64,000 bases of DNA from Sarcocystis neurona (Eukaryota > Apicomplexa > Conoidasida > Eucoccidiorida > Sarcocystidae), in assembly GCA_000727475.1 (NCBI GenBank), contig KL647303.1, forward strand, positions 710,408 to 774,407, read 5' to 3'. The first letter of the stretch is position 1. Every line of letters starts with the position of its first letter. Made by a program: the position numbers and the translations under genes. The notes below the pieces were generated by a model that saw only the letters and a program-made list of their open reading frames with translations, was not told the DNA's origin and ran no database searches. Positions 56,101-64,000 of this stretch are shown one piece after another.

Positions 56101-57678
56101 GCTGCGGCTCGGCACGGATATAAGAAGGTACAAAGTGGACCTGCAGCCGGGGAAGAAAGTTGAGTTTGAACCGGAAAAATATAATTCGACTAGCGACAGC
56201 AGATTCAGAAAACGTCGAGAGCTAATTTCTTCTTTCGGATTTGTGAGAACTGCTGGGAAAATCTACGACGTCATCAATTTCCACTTCCATTCCCCCGCCG
56301 AGCATACCTTCAACATGAGGCGCCGAGCTCTCGAACTTCACATAGTGTGCCAGCACACCGCCTCCGATCTGCTCGTCATTGGCGTCACATTTGAAGGCGT
56401 ACCTAACTCATTGTTAGCGTCACTAGATGCTTCTAGCATGGCGTTGTCTGTTTCTTCAAGTTCTGCTGCAGCTTCTGCTACGGCGTTGCGTATTGCTTCT
56501 TTTCTCTCTGGCTCTACGTCTGTTGCGTATGGAGGCGACACCCACCAAGGAGGCACAGCGGCGCTGCAGCCGTCGGCGGAAACAGACGCTGCCCAAAACA
56601 AAGGGCCTGCTCGAGAAGATGGTGCCGCAGCAAAAGCAGACAAGCCCCCGGAGGAAATTGCCGCAGCAGCACACAGCAAGCAGCCAGGAGGAGCAGCCGG
56701 AGCGAGCACTGGAGATAAGGCGGCAGCCACAAGAACAGAGAGAAAAGGAAGCAAGGCAGGGGAAGGATACGTAACAGCGATACCGAAGACGGGGAGCACA
56801 AAAGAAGCGTCATCAAGCAGAGAAAGGAAAGGATCCAAAGTGGGGAAAACGATTTCACAGGGAGCCCAGGACTTCATGGCGGCTGTGGCAGAGGCGATTC
56901 GGTTGACACAGACGGCTGCGAATGAATTATCAGAAGAAGCGTGTGAAGAGTCAAGGACCGCCAGTAAGATGCAAGGAGTAAAATCAGCACGTAAAGCCGC
57001 AACAGCGGCACCAACGCGTCGGTTGAAAAACGCTGGTGTCGAGCCGGAGGAAGAAGAAGAGCCGTTTTCTCGTGGCGGCGTTAAAGATGCTGAGCCTTGG
57101 ATCTTCTCACGGAACCTCGGTACGTACCCGAACAAGCCTTCTCGAAAGTGGAGCTCGTGGGCTGACTTCGAGAGCAGCACCACCACACAGTCGAGCCAAG
57201 AATCTCTTTCGGCAAGCCAGAAGGATCTGCTGTTCCCTTTGCTGCGTACTCTGCCTCCGGTGCCTCCGCCAGGAGACGCAGAGCAGCTCCCGAAGCGCCG
57301 GCGGAAGAAGCGAAGTGGAGCGAAACAAAAAGGGGAAGGCGCAGCAAAAGAAGAGGATGAACGAGAACACAAAAAACGCGAAGGGCAGCTGCCCGAAGCA
57401 GGAGAGAAAGCAGGAGAGAAAGCAGGAGAGAAAGCAAGAGAGAAAACCGGAGAGAAAACAGGAGAAAAAGCGCCTGCTCCTGCTGCACCGCTGGAGCAAC
57501 AGGAGACAAAGGAGGAAGGCGACAGACCGAGAAAACGAAAGAGATCTCCACACCCAGAACTCAAGGAGCTGCAGTTGCCTCCCATCAATCTGCAAGCTCT
57601 CCTGGCAGACAAGTCTCGAATCTTCTACCGATACAACGGCTCCCTGACCACACCTCCCTGCTCGGAGACTGTACTATG
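53165..57678 (+). CDS. alpha-carbonic anhydrase, exon 1 (long N-terminal extension plus catalytic core)
   Basis: The frame is open from 52796; in-frame ATGs at 53165 and 53399 (the latter in GCAGCCATGG context) are possible starts. With the first, residues about 265-280 are hydrophobic (ALLWLLPLFSLAC), a possible signal anchor. Residues 450-750 are Ala/Pro/Arg rich and 758-858 are acidic. The alpha-CA domain starts near 872 (LVWDYRKRGEDW) with QSPINF near 897. The zinc site is intact: FHFH near 1038, then SPAEHTF and ELHIV near 1057. A low-complexity insertion of about 375 residues (1092-1468, with AGEK repeats) separates this from FYRYNGSLTTPPCSETVLW. That motif holds the Thr that gates zinc-bound hydroxide. 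The enzyme would interconvert CO2 and bicarbonate. The exon ends two bases into the Trp codon at a GTGAGA donor (57679). Confidence 0.85.
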
Positions 57679-60243
57679 GTGAGATTGTTACACAACAGAG
57701 CTCTGTTTACGGGGCGGCACAGGTACACATACTAAGTACTTATACAGCAGGACATCTGCAGATCGAGAGACCTGATTTGCCTATGAGGCTGTATTCTTTT
57801 TTTCGTACGCATGGTGAAAAAGAAGCTGTCCCCACCTACATACACGGATGCTGCAGCAGTGCGCCGCCGGCGGCGACTGCTTCACAGCCGTGGGACACCG
57901 TCGCTATGAAAAAGTGACGCAGAAGGCGAGAGCTGAAGCTTTTGAAGCTACGGGACACCTACTTCCTTCGGCAGGGCAGAACGACCGAGCGCGATCTCCA
58001 CGTCTTAGTGCTACTGCACGTGTGTCGCCGGCGCCGAGGAGCTGAGGAGAGTTAACGAATAATGGCTGTGTAACTAGAAGCACCTGCGTGGCAACAAGCA
58101 CACGTACAACTTTTTCTGCGCCAGCAAATGCCGTTTGCTTCTCCGGGTGAAAAGCGAACAGAGTGGATACGATAAAAGCGGGAGGCACGCTAATATAGGT
58201 AGACACATGCAGGGAAGAACACACACTTGTGGGTCATATTGGCAACCGTGTCCGTAAATCTACATACAAATACACACACACACACATAAGGAATATACAT
58301 CCGCTACGTAGATAGGTGGCAGTACAGGTTGTAGATAGGAAGGGCAGCTGCAGAGGCGCTATCTCCAGATGTAGAGTATTGATTGGGCACACACGGATAC
58401 GACTTCTGCTGTGTATCCATACGATCGAGCGGCAGAGCGCCGCAGTACAAATGCTGACTGCTGCAGAGTCACATGAAGAAGCAGCAGCACAGCAATCTTG
58501 CAAACAGCACAGCAGGCTCTTGACATTTGGTGTACTAGCAAAGAGAAAATGTCGTGGAATCGTTACTGCAGCAGAAGCAACTCTCTACTCATACGCAGCA
58601 GAAGCACCTGTACCAAGCTTCCTTGCTTGGTGCTGCAGCACCTGCCGCTGCTGCAAGACTGCGCTCTGCGGTTGAACTGGTTCGTTTCCCACGGAGGCTG
58701 GGTCTTGTTTTTCTCTTCTGTCGCGTAAGAGTAGTGCAGAGAAGCTTCTACAGATTTATAGTATGCGTCGTCGTTGTGAGCACCGCGCTGTGACCTGCCC
58801 AAGAAGTGAGATTCATGCTTCTGCAAAGGAACTGCGCTGTACTCTTCGCGACTTCACAGCTGAAAAGTGCGGGCTTGGGAGCTTCTACATAGACGCCGGC
58901 GCTGGGCCGGGACGCGCCGCCGGTAGTACAAGAGAGCTGCTGGTCATCATCGTGGTAGCCTCGGTGAGGCACCTTCGTACGGAAGGGAACCTCAGCTGCT
59001 GCATCGCGCTTGGGAGAGGTGCAGAGTTTTCACCGCTGAAGGGGTGTGCTGGAGCCGTAAACGAGCAGCGGCACGACCGGACACCTCACACTGTAGAGCT
59101 CAGCTAGAACGTCGCACGTTTATTTTGTCATATGGAGAAGAAAAGATACTAGGAGAGCGAAGTGCGATAATAGGGGGCGTGAGTTGCAGAAGACTGATGC
59201 TACATTGGGCTGTGTCGACGAACGCAGAGAGGCACGATTGCACGTCTCCCTCTTTCGGTGCTTGTGTAGATGTCCCGACAGCAACGGCAGGGAGATACGA
59301 CTCCTATGAAACAGCAGAAAGGATATACGTGAAGCAGGAATTACAGAAGAGGATACAGCTTCGGCAGCGCAGCGCACGATTGAACGAGTGGACAGAACAA
59401 AGAGAGAAGCCACCGCAACGGCAGCACAGTGGTGCAGCCGAAGGAACCTTGTCTTTGAAGGCGAGCCGCTACGGGACATGGGGCGGGTGAAGACGCATGC
59501 CGAGCATTCATATTGTGTAAAGGGGTTGCCTTTTATTGTTTTTCCGCGGCCACAGAATTCTTTAAAGCAGTAACCCAGGTTCAGCGCTGCAGCAACAGCA
59601 GCGGCGGCAACGTCAGCAGCAGCAGCAGCAGCTGAAGCACCACATGTCCTTTTTAGGAAGCGTGCAGAAGCTGGCTGGCATGGCGACTGCGTGAGGATGT
59701 TCTTCTTTTGGAGTTCTGTACCTTGCAGTGAAAAGGTAAAGATCCCCGAAAGGGTAGATAAGTGCGGTAATTGCCGGCTACAAAGGATGGTTTGTCTTCG
59801 TGGTGTAGCAACACAGAAAAGTACCAGCTGATGCAGTGTCTCCTGCAGCACGTTAGGTGAGAGCGAGAATGAGCTGTGCTGAAGAGCAGGGTCCTTACCA
59901 TTTTTTGTTCTTTTTCTCGCCATACATGTGCTGAGAGCAACAACAGCAGACCGAGCCTGCACGTGATTCTCCGCTTGAGAACTGCTGCGACGGTATACCG
60001 GCACACGCTGCGGCACTGGGAGTGCGGACGTGGCGGAGGAACTTGTCCCCGTGCTGCACGGGCAGGACTCAAGTCCCACGCTCGTGTGGCAACACTCGTT
60101 TCGCTTTCCTTCCGAATCACGTTCCGCCAGCAAAGTAAAGTGCTACATAGAAGAAGTACTGTAGCACTTTATCACGGTGCCTCTGTATGGGGTCTTGGTG
60201 CTTTTGTTGCTGCTGCCGCTGTTGCTGACTTTTTGTTGAACAG
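57679..60243 (+). other. intron 1 of the carbonic anhydrase gene
   Basis: The intron begins GTGAGATTG and ends in a T-rich tract and GAACAG. Splicing restores the Trp codon and joins SETVLW to YVLKEPLYV, matching the W(I/V)VLKEP signature of alpha-carbonic anhydrases. Frames inside it, including a 337-codon minus-strand one (59120-60133), translate CAG/CTG-rich DNA and are not called. Confidence 0.85.
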
Positions 60244-60355
60244 GTACGTGCTGAAGGAGCCCCTGTACGTCGACGCAGACCTGCTAAGAGTCGTTCAGAA
60301 TGTGCTGCAGCCACCAGGACATCCAGGAACGTACAGAGTCCTGCAGAATGTCGGG
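60244..60355 (+). CDS. alpha-carbonic anhydrase, exon 2
   Basis: A 112-base exon: one base completes the Trp codon, then 37 codons beginning YVLKEPLYVDADLLRVVQNV and ending LQNVG, followed by GTGAGA. VLKEP(L/I)xV is the family block that follows TTPPCSExVxW, normally with a helix after it, as here (DADLLRVVQNVL). The start phase matches exon 1 exactly, and the end is phase 0, matching exon 3. Confidence 0.87.
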
Positions 60356-61751
60356 GTGAGAAGACGATGAGCCAAGCAGAAGCCACTGTTCAGAGTCTTG
60401 TTGACCCGAACGCTGGACGCCTTCGTGTGCATACCAGCTCGTATTTCCTGATGTACAGAGTATATCTGTACGTGTTCCCTACAACTCCTCTTATATAGAG
60501 GACTAATGTACTATCGTAACTCACAGGGTAGGTACGGGTGCTTGCGCATACGATTGGCATCGGGGCCTATATGAACTGGGGACAGGCAGAGTTCCACCTA
60601 GTTTGAATGACACGGAAGAGAGGCAGACAAGCAAAAATCGCTGTGTGGACTGCGGTGGTTCGCTTTCGTAGCTCACGCTGAACCCTTGTGAAGCCTCATA
60701 CGCAAGCCGACTGCGACGTGGTGAAAATACTACAGCTCCTGTACGTCTGCGTATACATTTTCAACTTCTTGTCTTTGCTCCGACGTTGAATAGGACTCGG
60801 AGTGCATCTTCCTTAGATATCATCTGCTTTTCTGTGGCGCTCCTGGTGTAACTTCACACTCCAGGGACACGACAACAACAGGGAGAATATTTACGTGGTG
60901 AAGGCGGTCCCGTGAACTTAGCCACATGAAAAGGCTCTCAGACTGGGTAAGTTGTGCCAAGTGCAACCGACGAGGTCTTTCGTATATATACTTGCTGGCG
61001 TTTGCCCTGTACCGACTATTCGTTTTCCTGGTGTGATGCTCTGCCTTTTGCGGCTGCTGTCTCTCATCACCTGGTCGGTGTTGCTGTTGGTACTGGCCGT
61101 CTGATTGTTGCGACTCATCGCGCCGCGGCACCGTATTCTGTTCGCGCTGCTGCACCTGCTAGTGCTCTTTTTTTTTGTCGCCTGCTGCTGCTGGCACTTT
61201 TCTTCCGCAATGCGCGGTAACCCTGCTGCTACTGCGGCTTACGTAACCGTCTGCTTCTGCTCCTGCGGAAAGTCTTGCGCACATTGCACTTGCCAAACGT
61301 GTCCTCTTCAACACGGCTGCTGCTGCAGCTAGGGAGAGCTGCAGCAGCAGCCGTGTTGAAGAGGACACGTTTGAGCCTGCTGGTACGGGAGCTGCACGCA
61401 CACTGCAGCTCTCCGCCACAGTTGCTGCTGTGAACGCAGCAGGAGCGATGTTTGACCAGAGAAGTCCAGCACCACGTGCAGCAACACCTGCTGCAGTCGA
61501 CGAGAGAAACGTCCCTTTCTCCACACGTAGAGTTGCCAGCTGCACTGCTGTTGCTGTGTTGAGACCACCTTTGTTCCACGGCGAGGGGAGACAGTTTCCT
61601 GCAGTATCGCAGCGGGCCGCAGGCCTTGATACAGAGGCCGGCAAATGTAGACAAGTGTCTGAGTGTTGCTGGTGTTGCTGACGCTGTAAACAGTTTTGGT
61701 GCGCTCCTCGCCAGGAGCAGAACGTGTGTTAGAGGTGTGTTTCTAGAGCAG
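60356..61751 (+). other. intron 2 of the carbonic anhydrase gene
   Basis: The intron runs from GTGAGA to CTAGAGCAG. It contains the perfect 37-bp inverted repeat at 61294-61373. Short frames such as 61430-61681 translate CAG/CTG-rich DNA and have no recognisable features. Confidence 0.72.
61294..61373. repeat. perfect 37-bp inverted repeat with 6-base loop
   Basis: The left arm 61294-61330 (CAAACGTGTCCTCTTCAACA...) is matched base for base by the reverse complement at 61337-61373, with the loop AGGGAG. The inner third of each arm is a CTG/CAG run, but the outer 22 bases are unique sequence, so this is more than a trinucleotide hairpin. It lies in intron 2 of the carbonic anhydrase gene. It could fold into a very stable RNA stem in the pre-mRNA, or mark a foldback element or an assembly artefact. 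Confidence 0.9.
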
Positions 61752-61847
61752 AACCTGCGTCCTGCCGCTACTGTTTTTACGGGTACTCCTGGTGGAAATA
61801 TGCAGGCCAAGCAGTTTTTTGCGCCTGCGACCACTATCTTGTTCTAG
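61752..61847 (+). CDS. alpha-carbonic anhydrase, proposed terminal exon
   Basis: After the acceptor CTAGAGCAG the exon reads NLRPAATVFTGTPGGN and continues for 31 residues to TAG. Alpha-carbonic anhydrases have a conserved N(F/Y/L)RPxQ near the C-terminus, about where exon 2 leaves off (LQNVG joined to NLRPAA). Phase is 0 on both sides. The usual Gln after RP is Ala here. The tail (KQFFAPATTILF) is weakly hydrophobic; a GPI signal as in the T. gondii carbonic-anhydrase-related protein is not evident, but a further exon cannot be excluded. Confidence 0.65.
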   Translation, partial: NLRPAATVFTGTPGGNMQAKQFFAPATTILF

Positions 61848-64000
61848 TTTAACGAGCACCGCTACTAACAGTTGGCAGGACACCACGTACTACGTAGCCC
61901 CTCTTGCGGCTAGTTTACATCCGACGCTGTTGTCGTCCCAAAGGACGGTAGAAATTGGCGATGCGTGTAGCTGATGCTTCCACAAAACGGTCCTGTCGCC
62001 AGGGGTAGGCCGGACTTCGGCTGCCGTTCGGCTTTGGTGCGGCGAAAAACGCGTGCGCTCCACCGCAAGCCCCTGGCTCGCGTTCTTCTGTTGAACGCTG
62101 CTGTTGGTGGACAGAGCGCTACGCAGCTGCCTACTGCAGATCCGAGTGCGTTCCTTAATATACAAATTAGAGAGAAGTGCTGAGTGCCAGCCACGTGATG
62201 GTGCCGCTGTTTTGAGCTAGACTGTCCGATGGCAGCCGGATGAGCACTTGCCGCAGTGACAGCGATACAAAGTGATGGAAAGTCCTGACAACTGGGTGGG
62301 ATTTTTGTGTTTTCAGTATCGCAGGAGAGAGGATTTTTTGGCGAGTTTCCACATGAGAGCAGCGCAGGGAAGAGGTGGCCGAATTTTTTCATTGCCTTCT
62401 AGATAACAGGACGGCGCGTCCTTACCATTGGACCCCTTTCTGGAGGACGAATTGCAGCCGAGCATGCCGCTGCCTCGCGGGCCCCTCCTAATATACAACA
62501 TATATACATACATACATATATACATACGCATGTGTATAATATGCACATGTATATATGCACGTATGTCTGTATATATGTATATGTGTACGGATACGTATAC
62601 ATGTTTACGTTTACTTGTGCACAAATTTGCATGTGAATCTTCAATAGTACGGATGGGGAAATTTTTTTCGTTGAGTATGCCACGACTGATATTTTGACAG
62701 CGCCGCACGCAGCGTACTGTTAATGAAACAAGCACGCTTTTTCGGCGACGTTGCGACAAAAGGGCTTTTACTAAATGAGAACCTACATGAGGATGAATGG
62801 AAGCTTGACGCTCAGCCTTTGCCACTTCGTTTTTCCTTGCCCAGAGTACGCGCGTCTCGTCTCGCACCCCTTCGTCGCGGATGCGCCATGTGCCTGTGGG
62901 CCGTTAATAAGGCGCATACATACCGTTCACACCAGAAAATATGCCTGCAGTAGTCAAATTTTCCAAACGTGCACATTTGTGGGTGGCCACTAGAATATTC
63001 GGACACAGCGACTAGGATTGAAAAGTACGGGGAGTACGGGATGCGATTAATACGCACCGAATGGATATTCGTGTTGTGCGTTGTGAGTTTCACAAGATAG
63101 GGATATTACGCGTGCACACCGAGTTCCACTTTACCGTAAGATATACGCTTTCGACCACGGCCTGCTAAGTTGTGTGCGGCTATACAGATTTTTACATATA
63201 CACGTACGTGTGTGTACTGATGCAAATGCGAGGTGCAAACATTTGGGACATTTCTGCTCCCGCAAGTATGTGGCTGCAATCAGGGGTACATTGGCGTGTG
63301 TGTGTGTGTGTGTGTCTATGTGTTTGTGTGAATGTGTGTGTGTGCATGCACATATGTGTGTATGCATGTATATATGTGTGTACGGATGTGTATATATATC
63401 CTCGTGACTATTCTGATGCACGCTGACGTAGGTTCACGTCTGATTGCGTGTATGCGTGTGCACCAGTACAAATGATATATGCGCACATTTGGAGGCTGTT
63501 ACACGCTCGGACTTCCTAATTGCTTCCACCTTGACATTCTACTACAGGTGTGCCTGTGACCTTGTGTGCGTGTGGAGCGGCCCAGTGCCTGTTTACGCGA
63601 GGGTGTACTAATTCACACATATATACATACATACGAATCAACCTGCATGCACGTATGACGTGGAACTAAAAACCGTATACGCCTACGTATGCATTAATGT
63701 ATACACGTGTATACGTGCATTGACGGCCTGAGGTTCGAATACTTTTGTGCGTGCGAACTCTACGAGCCTTGTGTGTAAATTCTGCGCTGCACATGAACGC
63801 ACCTTTTTCTACACAGGATGCTCGATCCACTTTTTAGGCGGCTACACGATATCATGCTTAGCGTACTATAGTTGTACGTGCCTGTGGAAGAGCAGTTGAA
63901 GATATGTACGGGTATATTAACATCGACGTCACCAGCACCTCCTTATTTGCGCAAAAAGAGCAGATAATACGCAGACACCTACATCACATTGGAACACCCT
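61848..64000. other. intergenic region with GT/AT microsatellites
   Basis: No gene is supported. TATA/CATA tracts occur at 62495-62600, a (GT)n run at about 63295-63315, and TATATA at about 63388. The first 150 bases may be 3' UTR of the carbonic anhydrase gene. Frames at 62313-62867 and 63131-63421 translate simple sequence. Confidence 0.5.

Noticed and set aside
59120..60133. A 337-codon minus-strand frame
   Set aside because: It lies inside intron 1 of the carbonic anhydrase gene, opposite CAG/CTG-rich sequence, and has no ordered domain.
61430..61681. Small plus-strand frame before the last carbonic anhydrase exon
   Set aside because: It lies in intron 2 next to the hairpin, is Ala/Thr-rich from trinucleotide sequence, and does not fit the carbonic anhydrase fold.

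Overview
The window looks like nuclear DNA of a coccidian apicomplexan, most likely of the Eimeria/Cyclospora lineage. The grounds are GT-AG introns, CAG/CTG trinucleotide runs read as poly-Gln, poly-Ser or poly-Ala inside long exons, (TA)n and (GT)n microsatellites, GCATGC-type motifs, and secreted multi-Kazal and low-complexity proteins. The species cannot be fixed from the sequence alone. CAG/CTG repeats crowd 1.7-10.8 kb and 36-62 kb and are nearly absent from 11-36 kb. This resembles the alternating repeat-rich and repeat-poor segments described for Eimeria tenella chromosome 1.

Layout. 1-4.3 kb: intergenic, with a 64-bp tandem repeat (1499-1690). 4.3-10.7 kb (+): one 2,153-residue open frame with an F-box-like helix pair followed by scattered leucine-rich segments. 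13.6-18.3 kb (+): a two-exon gene for a secreted protein with 27 Kazal protease-inhibitor modules, followed by about five decayed Kazal modules (18.28-19.10 kb). 21-31 kb: four orphan genes, most with signal peptides (minus at 21.2-22.0, 23.9-24.7 and 26.5-29.25 kb; plus at 29.85-30.8 kb). One is a Glu/Pro tandem-repeat protein interrupted by a 676-base N gap.

31.9-37 kb (-): a multi-exon gene for a circularly permuted GTPase of the YqeH/NOA1/RIF1 family. The G4, G5, G1 and G2/G3 motifs occur in the permuted order, and the conserved C-terminal domain lies in three exons whose splice phases agree. 41.9-45.2 kb (-): an Ala-rich exon and a Gln/Glu-rich coiled-coil-like protein, the latter preceded by about 1.1 kb of extreme purine/pyrimidine asymmetry. 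50.4-51.9 kb (-): weakly supported exons. 52.8-61.85 kb (+): a three-exon alpha-carbonic anhydrase with its zinc ligands intact and a low-complexity insertion of about 375 residues inside the catalytic domain. Its second intron holds a perfect 37-bp hairpin.

No operon-like logic applies. The shared theme is export: the inhibitor and most orphan proteins carry N-terminal signals, and the carbonic anhydrase has a hydrophobic segment. The GTPase would act in ribosome assembly, probably in the mitochondrion or apicoplast. Exon ends supported by matching splice phase are stated as such; other boundaries are approximate.
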